A stretch of DNA of 64,000 bases from Arthrobacter sp. OY3WO11 (GCF_001641125.1 NZ_LWLP01000001.1:3723828-3787827), one strand, 5' to 3'; positions 35,218-43,979 are shown, counted from the first letter of the stretch. Translations and numbers: made by a program. The notes: a model not told the origin generated them from the letters alone.

Positions 35218-36714
35218 ATGGACGGCATTGAGGTATTCGTCAACGGGCAGGCAAGGGACTGCAGCACGGCCGGACCCCACACAAGCCTTCTTGATTGGCT
35301 GCGGGGTGAAGGCCTGACGGGCGCAAAGGAGGGCTGTGCCGAAGGCGAATGCGGGGCGTGTGCCGTCTTGGTGGCCAGGCCTGACGGACCCCGGGGAAGC
35401 CGCTGGACATCCCTTAATTCCTGCCTGCCACCCGCCCTGGCATTCGACGGTCAGGAGATCATCACGGCCGAGGGCCTGGGTACCGTGGCCGGGCCCTGTT
35501 CGGTTGAAAACCTTCATCCCGTCCAGCGTGAAATGGCGGACCGGGGCGGTTCCCAGTGCGGCTATTGCACTCCGGGATTCATCTGCTCCATGGCGGCAGA
35601 GTATTACCGTCCGGACAGGAGCCCCGGGCAGGCTCACAAGGCCACGGGTACCGGCGCCGTCGGCGAACAGCATGCTACCGATCACGAATGCGGTCCGAAT
35701 GGTTTCGACCTGCACGCGCTCAGCGGCAACCTCTGCCGGTGCACCGGCTACCGCCCCATCAGGGACGCAGCCTATGCACTCGGGACCCCGCAGAACGCAG
35801 ACCCCCTAATGGAGCGGCAGAACCGGCCCGCGCCGCCCACCAAGTACACCGGATCTGGAAGCAGTGCACAGTTCCGTCGCCCAAAGACGCTGGCTGAAGC
35901 ACTGCGGGTGACGCAGGAGAACCCGGAGGCAAAGCTGGTAGCAGGGGCAACAGACCTCGGCGTGGAGGTAAACCTTCGGCACTCCCGGCCGCCCCTGCTC
36001 CTTGCCATCGACCGGCTGGAGGAGCTGCGGACTTTAGCGTTCGACGACGGCCGGGTTGAGATCGGCGCAGCCCTCACCCTTTCCGAGGTGGAACGGGGCC
36101 TCGACGGCCGGGTGCCCCTCCTGGCGCAGCTGTTTCCCCAGTTTGCGTCCCGCCTGATCCGTAACGCAGCCACCTTGGGCGGGAACCTTTCCACGGGCTC
36201 ACCGATCGGCGACTCCGCGCCGGCGCTCCTGGCCCTGGACGCCACAGTTGTCCTGTGCTCGCTCGACGGCGAGCGCGAAGTTCCGCTGTCCGGGTACTAC
36301 ACGGGGTACCGGCAGAGCGTCAAGAAGCCCCACGAACTGCTCCGCGCAGTGCGGATCCCGCTGCCACTGGCCGAAAGCACCGCGTTCTATAAGATCTCCA
36401 AGCGGCGCTTCGACGACATCTCAAGTGTCTCGGTTGCCATCGCGCTGCAGGTGGCAGACGGCGTCGTAGATTCGGTCCGAATCGGCCTAGGCGGCGTGGC
36501 AGCCACGCCGATCCGGGCCTTCGCTACGGAAGAATCCTTGACGGGCCAGCCCTGGAACGCGGCAACCGCAGCCACCGCGGCAGCCACTATGGCCGGGGAG
36601 GGAACTCCTATCGACGACATGCGCGCCAGTGCACTGTACCGGCAGGCCATGTTGGGGCAGGCCCTGCTCAAGTTCCATGCAGGCAACGCGCCGGCACTGG
36701 AGGCAGCAAAGTGA
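35218..36714 (+). CDS. xdhA: Xanthine dehydrogenase, FeS/FAD subunit
   Basis: 498 residues. The plant-type 2Fe-2S domain has Cys40, Cys45, Cys48 and Cys69; the second all-helical cluster has Cys114/Cys117 (QCGYCTPGF) and Cys173/Cys175 (LCRCTGYRPI), with an insertion between the pairs longer than usual. From about 215 comes the FAD domain (FRRPKTLAEAL, LVAGATDLGVEVN, RNAATLGGNLSTGSPIGDSAPALLALDA). It passes electrons from the molybdenum site to NAD. ATG 35218 has GGGAGC upstream. It overlaps the next gene by 4 bases (GTGA). Confidence 0.95.
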   Translation: MDGIEVFVNGQARDCSTAGPHTSLLDWLRGEGLTGAKEGCAEGECGACAVLVARPDGPRGSRWTSLNSCLPPALAFDGQEIITAEGLGTVAGPCSVENLHPVQREMADRGGSQCGYCTPGFICSMAAEYYRPDRSPGQAHKATGTGAVGEQHATDHECGPNGFDLHALSGNLCRCTGYRPIRDAAYALGTPQNADPLMERQNRPAPPTKYTGSGSSAQFRRPKTLAEALRVTQENPEAKLVAGATDLGVEVNLRHSRPPLLLAIDRLEELRTLAFDDGRVEIGAALTLSEVERGLDGRVPLLAQLFPQFASRLIRNAATLGGNLSTGSPIGDSAPALLALDATVVLCSLDGEREVPLSGYYTGYRQSVKKPHELLRAVRIPLPLAESTAFYKISKRRFDDISSVSVAIALQVADGVVDSVRIGLGGVAATPIRAFATEESLTGQPWNAATAATAAATMAGEGTPIDDMRASALYRQAMLGQALLKFHAGNAPALEAAK

Positions 36715-39092
36715 AATCCCTGGCAGACCGTCCCGTCAACGCCGTGGTGGGGGTCCCGGTATCCCACGAGAGCGCAGCCGCCCACGTGACCGGGACAGCC
36801 CTGTACACCGATGACCTCTTAGTCCGGTCCCGGAATGTCCTGCATGCCTGGCCTGTCCAGGCGCCGCACGCCCATGCCCGGATCATCGGCATGGACACCC
36901 GGGCCGCACTCAAGGTTCCCGGCGTGGTGAAGGTGCTGACTGCGTCGGACGTTCCCGGTGTCAACGACGCCGGAGTGAAGCATGACGAACCGCTCTTCCC
37001 CAGCGAGGTCATGTTCCGCGGCCACGCAGTGTGCTGGGTGCTCGGCGAATCACTCGAAGCGTCGCGGCTCGGTGCAGAGGCCGTGGAGGTTGAGTACCAG
37101 CCCCTGCCTTCGATCCTGACGCTCACAGAAGCCATGGCGGCCGGAAGCTTCCAGGGCAACCAGCCCACGGTGGCGCGCGGCGAGCCGGACCAGGCCCTGG
37201 CAGGTGCGGCCCACCGGTTCAGCGGCGAGTTCGAATTTGGTGGCCAGGAACATTTCTACCTTGAGACGCAGGCGTCCTTCGCGTACATCGACGAAAGCGG
37301 GCAGGTCTTTGTGCAGTCCAGCACCCAGCACCCGTCCGAGACACAGGAGATCGTGGCGCACGTCCTGGGACTGTCCAACCACGAGGTGACCGTGCAATGC
37401 CTCCGGATGGGCGGGGGCTTCGGCGGCAAGGAGATGCAGCCCCACGGCTTCGCTGCCATTGCCGCGCTGGGTGCAAGCCTGACCGGACGCCCGGTGCGCC
37501 TCCGCCTCAACCGGACCCAGGACATCACCCTGACAGGCAAACGCCATCCGTTCCATGCGCGCTGGGAAGCAGGATTCGACGACGACGGCCGCCTTCAGGC
37601 GCTCAAGGCAACCCTCACCAGCGACGGCGGGTGGAGCCTGGACCTGTCCGAGCCTGTCCTTGCCAGGGCTATGTGCCACATCGACAACGCGTACTACATC
37701 CCCCATATTGAGGTGCACGGCCGGGTTGCCAAGACGAACAAAACGTCGCAGACGGCGTTCCGGGGCTTCGGCGGCCCGCAGGGGATGCTGGTGATCGAGG
37801 ACCTGCTGGGCCGGTGCGCACCGCTGCTGGGCATCGACCCGGGCGAGCTCCGCCGTCGTAATTTCTATGAGCCCGGGCAAAGCACGCCGTACGGGCAGCC
37901 CGTGCGCCACGCCGAACGGCTCACGGCGATCTGGCGGTCGCTCCTTGACCGTGCAGACGTGCAACGGCGCCGGGCGGACATTGCCACATTCAACGCAGGG
38001 CACCCGCACATCAAGCGGGCCATCGGGATGACGCCCGTGAAGTTCGGCATCTCCTTCAACCTCACCGCGTTCAACCAGGCCGGCGCCCTTGTCCACGTAT
38101 ATAAGGACGGGTCGGTGCTCATAAACCACGGCGGCACCGAGATGGGGCAGGGCCTGCACACCAAAATGCGCCAGGTGGCTGCCACTGCCTTAGGCGTGCC
38201 GCTCTCATTCATCCGGCTGGCACCCACCCGGACAGACAAGGTTCCAAACACGTCCGCCACCGCCGCCAGCTCAGGTGCGGACCTCAACGGCGGGGCGGTC
38301 AAGAACGCGTGTGAGCAGATCAGCTCCCGGTTGGCAGAGGTGGCTGCCCGCAAGCTCAATATCCACCCGGATGATGTCCGGTTCGACGACGGCAAGGTCA
38401 CCGGGATCGGATTCCACGACCGCCACCTCAGCTTCGCCGAGGTGGCGCGCGACGCGTACTTCCAGCGGGTCCCGCTCTGGGCAGCAGGTTACTACCGGAC
38501 AGAGGGGCTGCACTGGGACAGCGCCCGGATGCAGGGCGAGCCGTTCAAGTACTTCAGCTACGGCGCGGCGGTCACAGAGGTGGAGGTGGACCGCTTCACG
38601 GGTGCCTACCGGCAGCTGCGCGCGGATATTGTGCACGACGTCGGCGACAGCCTTTCGCCGTTGATCGACGTCGGGCAGATCGAAGGAGGCTTCGTCCAGG
38701 GTGCCGGGTGGCTGACCCTTGAGGACCTTCGGTGGGACACGTCCGACGGAGACGGGCGCGGACGCCTGACCACCCAGTCGGCGAGCACCTACAAGCTGCC
38801 GAGCTTCTCGGAAATGCCGGAGCAGTTCAACGTCCACCTGTTTGAACGCGCCACGGAAAGCGGGGTGGTCTACGGCTCTAAGGCCGTGGGCGAGCCGCCG
38901 CTTATGCTGGCCATCAGCGTGCGGGAGGCGCTGCGGGAAGCTGTCGCGGCGTTCGGTCCTGGCGGCACCGCCGTAGAACTGGCCAGCCCCGCAACTCCCG
39001 AGGCAGTGTTTTGGGCGCTTGAGCGGGTAAATGCGCCCTCCCCCAAGGAACATGACGGTGCGGTCCTGCCGGTGACAACGTCGGTGCTGTGA
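36711..39092 (+). CDS. xdhB: Xanthine dehydrogenase, molybdopterin subunit
   Basis: 793 residues, GTG start. The aldehyde-oxidase/xanthine-dehydrogenase domain begins GVPVSHESAAAHVTGTALYTDD; molybdopterin contacts include MGGGFGGKEMQPHGFA and TAFRGFGGPQGM, and GTEMGQGLHTKM follows. The catalytic glutamate is Glu728 (KAVGEPPLML). It hydroxylates hypoxanthine and xanthine to urate. It forms the heteromer with the preceding subunit and is matured by the XdhC-type protein encoded next. Confidence 0.95.
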   Translation: MKSLADRPVNAVVGVPVSHESAAAHVTGTALYTDDLLVRSRNVLHAWPVQAPHAHARIIGMDTRAALKVPGVVKVLTASDVPGVNDAGVKHDEPLFPSEVMFRGHAVCWVLGESLEASRLGAEAVEVEYQPLPSILTLTEAMAAGSFQGNQPTVARGEPDQALAGAAHRFSGEFEFGGQEHFYLETQASFAYIDESGQVFVQSSTQHPSETQEIVAHVLGLSNHEVTVQCLRMGGGFGGKEMQPHGFAAIAALGASLTGRPVRLRLNRTQDITLTGKRHPFHARWEAGFDDDGRLQALKATLTSDGGWSLDLSEPVLARAMCHIDNAYYIPHIEVHGRVAKTNKTSQTAFRGFGGPQGMLVIEDLLGRCAPLLGIDPGELRRRNFYEPGQSTPYGQPVRHAERLTAIWRSLLDRADVQRRRADIATFNAGHPHIKRAIGMTPVKFGISFNLTAFNQAGALVHVYKDGSVLINHGGTEMGQGLHTKMRQVAATALGVPLSFIRLAPTRTDKVPNTSATAASSGADLNGGAVKNACEQISSRLAEVAARKLNIHPDDVRFDDGKVTGIGFHDRHLSFAEVARDAYFQRVPLWAAGYYRTEGLHWDSARMQGEPFKYFSYGAAVTEVEVDRFTGAYRQLRADIVHDVGDSLSPLIDVGQIEGGFVQGAGWLTLEDLRWDTSDGDGRGRLTTQSASTYKLPSFSEMPEQFNVHLFERATESGVVYGSKAVGEPPLMLAISVREALREAVAAFGPGGTAVELASPATPEAVFWALERVNAPSPKEHDGAVLPVTTSVL

Positions 39093-39093
39093 C

Positions 39094-39897
39094 ATGGACT
39101 GGCTGGAAGCCCTGCAGCACCTACGGTCGGCGGGCCTGCCCGCGGTCCTGGCGACCGTGTCCGAGGTACATGGCCATGCACCTCGGGAGGCGGGAGCCAA
39201 GATGGTGGTGGGGACCGGGTCCACCTGGGGAAGCATCGGCGGAGGCAACCTTGAGGCTACGGTGGTGGACCAGGCCAGGGACATGATGGCCTGTGGCATC
39301 TCCACACCCCAGAACGTCGAGTTCGCGCTGAACGAGCATGCCCCCACGCAGCACGGGCGGCAGTGCTGCGGAGGGAAGGTACGGGTGCTGCTGGAACCTT
39401 TCCTGTCCCTTCCCACCGTGGCGATCTTCGGCGTCGGGCATGTCGGGTACGAACTCGGGCGCATCCTGTCCCGGCTGCCCATGACCCTGTATCTAGTGGA
39501 CAGCCGCACGGAACAGCTGGATCCCACCCGGCTGGCTGATGTGACCTCGGGTACCGCGGACGTTCGGGCAGTGCACACGCCCGTCCCGGATTCGTTCCTT
39601 GGTGACCTGCCTCCGGGCGCACACGTTTTCATCATGAGCCACGACCACTCGGAGGACTTCCTGCTCTGTCACGCGGCCCTGCGCCGCGGCGACCTCGGGA
39701 GCGTGGGACTCATCGGATCGCGCGCCAAGTGGCTGCGGTTCCGGCAGAAGCTGGTAGCGGAAGGGTTCGCGGGGCCGGACATTGATCGGATCCAGTGCCC
39801 GATCGGGCTGCCGGACGTCAAGGGAAAGGCCCCTGCGGTTATTGCAGTGAGCGCCGCGGCAGGTTTGCTCGGGGCCCTGCCGTCCGCTCGGCAGTAG
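39094..39897 (+). CDS. xdhC: XdhC-type molybdenum cofactor maturation factor
   Basis: 267 residues with the XdhC N-terminal segment (PAVLATVSEVHGHAPREAGAKMVV, GSIGGGNLEA, CCGGKVRVLLEPF) and the Rossmann-like C-terminal domain (VAIFGVGHVGYELGRILSRLP, GLIGSRAKWLRFRQKL). XdhC binds the molybdenum cofactor, promotes its sulfuration and inserts it into XdhB. It begins one base after the xdhB stop and completes the xdhABC operon. Confidence 0.93.
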   Translation: MDWLEALQHLRSAGLPAVLATVSEVHGHAPREAGAKMVVGTGSTWGSIGGGNLEATVVDQARDMMACGISTPQNVEFALNEHAPTQHGRQCCGGKVRVLLEPFLSLPTVAIFGVGHVGYELGRILSRLPMTLYLVDSRTEQLDPTRLADVTSGTADVRAVHTPVPDSFLGDLPPGAHVFIMSHDHSEDFLLCHAALRRGDLGSVGLIGSRAKWLRFRQKLVAEGFAGPDIDRIQCPIGLPDVKGKAPAVIAVSAAAGLLGALPSARQ

Positions 39898-39929
39898 CAC
39901 ACGCGCTTAGGCCCTGCGGTCCCGCGGGC

Positions 39930-40109
39930 TTACGCTGACTGCTGGCGTCCGAAGACCGGGAGCGCCCGTAACCAGCGCGAGAGCCCGCGGGCGGGCCGGT
40001 CGCAATCAGCCGGGATGTAGAAATCCGGGTCGGTGCCGCCATACGGGTGGTACAGCTCCTGGCCCGGCGCCGGAAAGCCCACCACTTCTTTTGGGTCCTG
40101 CAGGTCCAT
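39930..40109 (-). CDS. Small hypothetical protein divergent from uricase
   Basis: 59 residues from ATG 40109, which has GGGAGG 5-7 bases upstream; an in-frame ATG at 40157 would place the start inside operator-like site C and is less likely. The protein (MDLQDPKEVVGFPAPGQELY, then HPYGGTDPDFYIPADCDRP, basic C-terminus) has no signal or membrane segment and no family I recognise. It faces away from uricase and shares its operator region, so it is probably co-regulated with urate breakdown. Confidence 0.55.
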   Translation of the reverse strand: MDLQDPKEVVGFPAPGQELYHPYGGTDPDFYIPADCDRPARGLSRWLRALPVFGRQQSA

Positions 40110-40146
40110 CTCGTCCTCCCCACTTTCGTTGGTTCCTTCAATAAAG

Positions 40147-40187
40147 TATTTCCGCATCTCGGAAAGTAAATATTGTTATGTGGAAAG
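40147..40187. promoter_or_regulatory. Operator-like site C between small ORF and uricase
   Basis: TATTTCCGCATCTCGGAAAG (40147-40166) contains the dyad TTTCC-GCATCT-CGGAAA-like arms and is followed by TATTGTTATGTGGAAAG. It aligns with site A at most positions. The following stretch 40190-40313 shows no gene; TCACAA (40259-40264) and TTGTGA (40278-40283) form one more short dyad. Confidence 0.6.
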
Positions 40188-40313
40188 ATTACGGCTCCGG
40201 GAGGATGGCGTCAAGGAATGAGCCGGCCTTAGGCCTGGCGGCCGTGGGCCCGCCCGGTCACAAATGGATTTTTCCGCTTGTGATGTACACCACCGATTTC
40301 CGGAGGTACGCTG

Positions 40314-40401
40314 GATGTCAACTCGTGGCGCAAGTCACGTAACCTGGGAGCAGCAGGCAGGGTCGTAATGAGCTGACATCAATCGATGTCGGCTCTTTTT
40401 T
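40314..40401 (+). promoter_or_regulatory. Uricase leader RNA: antiterminator/terminator switch
   Basis: GATGTCAACTC (40314-40324) can pair with GAGCTGACATC (40370-40380; 10 pairs plus one G-U) and enclose a 45-base core with a small hairpin GTGGC-GCAA-GTCAC (40325-40338) and a CCTG/CAGG stem (about 40342-40356). GAGCTGACATC can instead pair with GATGTCGGCTC (40385-40395; loop AATC) followed by TTTTTT (40396-40401), an intrinsic terminator. The helices exclude each other, as in riboswitch-controlled leaders. It lies 93 bases before the uricase ATG. I cannot match it to a known riboswitch class; an independent small RNA ending here is the alternative. Confidence 0.6.
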
Positions 40402-40493
40402 GTGGGCCGACGGTACAAGAAACGTGCGGGAAACGCGCGCTTAATTTCTATGCGGGACTGTGGTCCCACATACCTGAAGTTGGGAATCTGACC

Positions 40494-41402
40494 ATGAGCA
40501 GCAACATCATCCTCGGCCACAACCAGTTCGGAAAGGCCGAAGTCCGGGTCGTCAAAATCACCCGGGACACGGACCGCCACGAAATCGAAGATTTGAACGT
40601 CACCTCGCAGCTCCGCGGTGACTTCGCGGCCGCCCACCTCGAAGGCGACAACGCCCACGTGGTGCCAACCGACACCCAAAAGAACACCATCTACGCCTTC
40701 GCCCGGGACGGTGTAGGTTCACCGGAAGCCTTTCTGCTGCGCCTCGGTGAGCACTTCACGTCCAGCTTCGACTGGGTGACCGGCGGACGCTGGGAAGCCG
40801 AGTCCTACAGCTGGAACCGCATCCAGGCCCACGGCGCCGAGCACGACCACTCCTTCGTGCGCAACGGCCAAGAGGTCCGCACCGCGGTCCTGGTCCGCGA
40901 CGGCTCCACCAACCACCTCATCTCCGGCCTTAAGGACCTGACTGTCCTGAAATCCACCCAGTCCGGTTTCGTCGGCTACCCGAAGGACAAGTACACGACC
41001 CTCCCCGAAACCACCGACCGCATCCTGGCCACCGACGTCTCGGCCCGCTGGCGGTTCAAGACCGGAACCGATTTCAGCACCATCGATTTCAACAAGAGCT
41101 ACGACGACGTCAAGGGACTCCTGCTCGAAGGCTTCACCGAGAAGTACTCCCACGCGCTCCAGCAGACCCTCTTCGACATGGGTACCAAGGTGCTTGAAGC
41201 CCACAGCGAGATCGACGAAATCAAGTTCTCGATGCCCAACAAGCACCACTTCCTCGTGGACCTCTCCCCCTTCGGCCTCGACAACCCCAACGAGGTCTTC
41301 TTCGCCGCGGACCGTCCCTACGGCCTTATCGAGGCCACCGTCCAGCGCGAAGACGCCGCCCCGGCGGACATCGCCTGGTCCGGCATCGCCGGCTTCTGCT
41401 AG
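40494..41402 (+). CDS. uox: Urate oxidase (uricase)
   Basis: 302 residues from ATG 40494, the length of the well-known Arthrobacter globiformis enzyme; the frame is open upstream but that is leader RNA. Two T-fold domains with IILGHNQFGKAEVRVVKI (catalytic lysine), VVPTDTQKNTIYAFA (catalytic threonine), the RWEAESYSWNRI and FVGYPKDKYTTLPETTDRILATDV segments, and KHHFLVDLSPFGLDNPNEVF near the end. It oxidises urate to 5-hydroxyisourate and hydrogen peroxide without cofactor. It follows the structured leader, and a permease gene lies after it, separated by a perfect hairpin at 41428-41502. Confidence 0.96.
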   Translation: MSSNIILGHNQFGKAEVRVVKITRDTDRHEIEDLNVTSQLRGDFAAAHLEGDNAHVVPTDTQKNTIYAFARDGVGSPEAFLLRLGEHFTSSFDWVTGGRWEAESYSWNRIQAHGAEHDHSFVRNGQEVRTAVLVRDGSTNHLISGLKDLTVLKSTQSGFVGYPKDKYTTLPETTDRILATDVSARWRFKTGTDFSTIDFNKSYDDVKGLLLEGFTEKYSHALQQTLFDMGTKVLEAHSEIDEIKFSMPNKHHFLVDLSPFGLDNPNEVFFAADRPYGLIEATVQREDAAPADIAWSGIAGFC

Positions 41403-41427
41403 GCCCGCAGCACCTCTAACACCATCC

Positions 41428-41502
41428 GGTCCGGAGTTTTTGTCCAGATAAGACGACTTCCGAGCACCTTTAGTCCACATACGTGGACAAAAACTCCGGA
41501 CC
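41428..41502. terminator. Hairpin with GAGTTTTTGTCCA core after uricase
   Basis: GGTCCGGAGTTTTTGTCCA (41428-41446) and TGGACAAAAACTCCGGACC (41484-41502) are perfect 19-bp arms around 37 bases. The core GAGTTTTTGTCCAGATA is shared with the hairpin after aceE (33271-33333), so both belong to one dispersed inverted-repeat family. Confidence 0.8.
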
Positions 41503-41526
41503 GCACCCACGTCTTTCAGCAACACC

Positions 41527-41589
41527 GTTAGCCAGACAACGTTAGCCAGACGATGACGTCTGCCATGAACCAGAAAGTCTGCCATGAAC
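41527..41589 (+). repeat. Short direct duplications at the permease start
   Basis: GTTAGCCAGAC occurs at 41527-41537 and 41541-41551, and GTCTGCCATGAAC at 41558-41570 and 41577-41589. The second pair duplicates the start codon, but the first ATG (41565) is out of frame with the permease gene; ATG 41584 is in frame. Confidence 0.85.
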
Positions 41590-43095
41590 ATCAAGCACAC
41601 CCTCAAAGCCGACGCCAAAAAGCAGGGCAAGCGCCTCGCCTCAAACCGGCCGGAGGACGAACGCCTTTCCATCGGGAGCAGCTTTGCCTACGGCTTCCAG
41701 CACGTCCTCACCATGTACGGCGGCATCATTGCCGTCCCGCTGATTGTGGGCCAGGCCGCGGGCCTCTCCCCCGCCGATATCGGCATCCTGATTGCCGCAG
41801 CACTCTTCATGGGCGGCCTGGCCACCCTGCTGCAGACCATCGGAGTACCGTTCTTCGGCTCCCAGCTCCCGCTGGTGCAGGGTGTGTCCTTCGCCAGCGT
41901 CGCCACCATGGTGGCCATCGTCAGCGGCGGCGGCGGACTGCCGGCAGTCTTCGGGGCTGTGATCGTATCGGCGGCCATCGGCCTGCTGATCGCCCCGGTC
42001 TTCTCCAAGATCGTGCGGTTTTTCCCGCCGGTGGTGACCGGCACGGTCATCACCACCATCGGCCTTACCCTCATGCCGGTTGCGGCCAACTGGGCCATGG
42101 GCGGCAACCGCACTGCAGAAAACTACGGCAGCATGGCCAACATCGGCCTCGCTGCCGTAACCCTGGTCCTCGTCCTGCTCCTGAGCAAGGTGGGCAGCGC
42201 CACCATTTCCCGTTTGTCCATCCTCCTCGCCATGGTGGGCGGCACCATCATCGCCGTCGCCACCGGCATGGCGGACTTCTCAAAGGTGGGTCAAGGACCC
42301 ATCGCCGCCTTCCCCACCCCGTTCCACCTCGGCGCACCCACCTTCGAAATCGCCGCAATCATCTCCATGGTGATTGTGGTACTGGTCATCCTCACCGAGA
42401 CAATGGCGGACATTCTGGCGGTTGGCGAAATCGTCGGAACCAAGGTCGATTCCAAGCGGATCGCAGCCGGACTCCGTGCGGACATGGGATCCAGCCTGGT
42501 CGCCCCGATCTTCGGCTCGTTCACCCAGAGCGCGTTCGCACAGAACGTTGGCCTGGTGGCCGTCACCAAGATCAAGAGCCGTTACGTTGTAGCCGCAGGC
42601 GGCGTCATTCTGGTCATTCTCGGCCTGCTGCCCGTGATGGGCCGCGTTGTCGCAGCCGTCCCAACGGCCGTTCTCGGCGGAGCAGGAATTGTCCTGTTCG
42701 GCACCGTGGCCGCCAGCGGCATCCGGACGCTCGCCAAGGTGGAATACAAGAACAACATGAACCTCATCATCGTGGCCGCATCCATCGGCTTCGGCATGAT
42801 CCCCATCGCCGCTCCCACCTTCTATGACCAGTTCCCGTCCTGGTTCAGCACCATCTTCCACTCCGGCATCAGCTCAGCCGCCGTCATGGCCATCCTGCTG
42901 AACCTGTTGTTCAACCACCTTCAGGCGGGCAACTCCGAAAACCAGTCGGTGTTCGTAGCCGGCACCGGACGGGTGGTCCGGGAAGAGGACCTCAAATGCC
43001 TGGCCGACGGCGACCGCTTCGAAGGCGGCAAGCTCATCGACTGCGACGGCAAGGAAGTTCCGGTCCAGTCGTCCGAAAAGGCAGCGGACCACTAG
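41584..43095 (+). CDS. NCS2-family urate/xanthine permease
   Basis: 503 residues with about fourteen membrane helices of the nucleobase-ascorbate transporter fold: FAYGFQHVLTMYGGIIAVPLIVG near the start, VPFFGSQLPLVQGVSFASV, FFPPVVTGTVITTIGLTLMPVA and the family signature region FGSFTQSAFAQNVGLVAVTKIKSR (the QNxGxxxxT motif that tunes substrate). It is a proton symporter for urate or xanthine, fitting its place just after uricase. Start ATG 41584 lies within a duplicated 13-base segment with no strong ribosome site. Confidence 0.92.
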   Translation: MNIKHTLKADAKKQGKRLASNRPEDERLSIGSSFAYGFQHVLTMYGGIIAVPLIVGQAAGLSPADIGILIAAALFMGGLATLLQTIGVPFFGSQLPLVQGVSFASVATMVAIVSGGGGLPAVFGAVIVSAAIGLLIAPVFSKIVRFFPPVVTGTVITTIGLTLMPVAANWAMGGNRTAENYGSMANIGLAAVTLVLVLLLSKVGSATISRLSILLAMVGGTIIAVATGMADFSKVGQGPIAAFPTPFHLGAPTFEIAAIISMVIVVLVILTETMADILAVGEIVGTKVDSKRIAAGLRADMGSSLVAPIFGSFTQSAFAQNVGLVAVTKIKSRYVVAAGGVILVILGLLPVMGRVVAAVPTAVLGGAGIVLFGTVAASGIRTLAKVEYKNNMNLIIVAASIGFGMIPIAAPTFYDQFPSWFSTIFHSGISSAAVMAILLNLLFNHLQAGNSENQSVFVAGTGRVVREEDLKCLADGDRFEGGKLIDCDGKEVPVQSSEKAADH

Positions 43096-43131
43096 GAACG
43101 CCGGAGCACTATGGACAAAGGCATGAAACTG

Positions 43132-43169
43132 CGGCGGCGGCCCGTCCCGGAAAGGGCGGGCCGCCGCCG
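43132..43169. terminator. Terminator between convergent permease and iclR genes
   Basis: CGGCGGCGGCCCG (43132-43144) and CGGGCCGCCGCCG (43157-43169): perfect 13-bp stem, 12-base loop. Confidence 0.8.
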
Positions 43170-43188
43170 TCGTCAGCGCGGACGTGGG

Positions 43189-43944
43189 TCAGGTGCGGTT
43201 CATCTCCAGAGAGATGGCTTCGGCGGCCTCGCGGAGGACGGGTACCGCTTTATCAGCGAAGTGCTCGTCCACGCGGGACACGGGGCCGGAAACCGAAATG
43301 GCGGTGGGAGTGGGGGCGTTGGGCACAGCCATCGCGAAGCAGCGGACACCCAGTTCCTGCTCCTCTTCGTCGATGGAGTAGCCGCGTTCCCGGATGAGCT
43401 TGAGGTCGGCCAGGAGGTCATCAACATCCCCGATGCTCTTGGGCGTGGGGGTGGGCATCCCGGCACGGGTGACGATGCCGCGGACAACGTCGTCGTCCAG
43501 CTGGGCCAGGATGGCTTTGCCGACGCCGGTGGCGTGGGTATGGGCACGCCGGCCCACCTCGGTGAACATGCGCATGGCATGGAGCGAGGGTACCTGCGCC
43601 ACGTAGATGACCATGTCCGAGTCAAGCACGGCCATGTTGGATGTCTCGCCCAGCCGGTCCACGAGGGTCTTAAGCTGCGGCCGTGCCACGGCGCCTAGCT
43701 GCTTGTTGGCTCCCTCGCCGAGCCTGATGAGCCGCGGGCCCAGGGCGTAGCGCCGGTTGGGCAGCTGGCGGATGTAGCCAAGCGACACCAGGGTGCGCAG
43801 CAGACGGTGGATGGTGGGCAGCGGCAGGTCGGTGGAGGACGACAGCTCGCTGAGCGTGACATCGCCGCCGGCGTCTGTGATCAGTTCCAGCAGTTCGAAG
43901 ACGCGCTCAACCGACTGCACGCCTCCAGCGGCTTTTTCAGCCAT
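43189..43944 (-). CDS. IclR-family transcriptional regulator (AllR-like)
   Basis: 251 residues from ATG 43944, with AGGAG 7 bases upstream. The N-terminal winged helix (GGVQSVERVFELLELITDAGGDVTLSELSSSTDLPLPTIHRLLRTLVSLGYI) and the C-terminal effector domain (TEVGRRAHTHATGVGKAILAQLDD, RCFAMAVPNAPTPTAISVSGP) are complete. It sits in the middle of the purine cluster, and a copy of the operator-like motif lies upstream of its own start (43980-43998), suggesting autoregulation. By analogy with AllR regulators of E. coli and Streptomyces it may respond to glyoxylate, allantoate or a related compound; ligand and sign of control are inferred. Confidence 0.9.
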   Translation of the reverse strand: MAEKAAGGVQSVERVFELLELITDAGGDVTLSELSSSTDLPLPTIHRLLRTLVSLGYIRQLPNRRYALGPRLIRLGEGANKQLGAVARPQLKTLVDRLGETSNMAVLDSDMVIYVAQVPSLHAMRMFTEVGRRAHTHATGVGKAILAQLDDDVVRGIVTRAGMPTPTPKSIGDVDDLLADLKLIRERGYSIDEEEQELGVRCFAMAVPNAPTPTAISVSGPVSRVDEHFADKAVPVLREAAEAISLEMNRT

Positions 43945-43979
43945 GACCAGTCTCCTGTGGACTCGGATTCCGACAAGTC

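Noticed and set aside
40325..40369. SRP/4.5S RNA or a known riboswitch class in the uricase leader
   Set aside because: The short GGGAGCAGCAGGCAGGG segment only loosely recalls SRP RNA and lacks its tetraloop and paired helix; comparison from memory with ZTP, guanidine, xanthine-I and SAM classes gave no convincing match.
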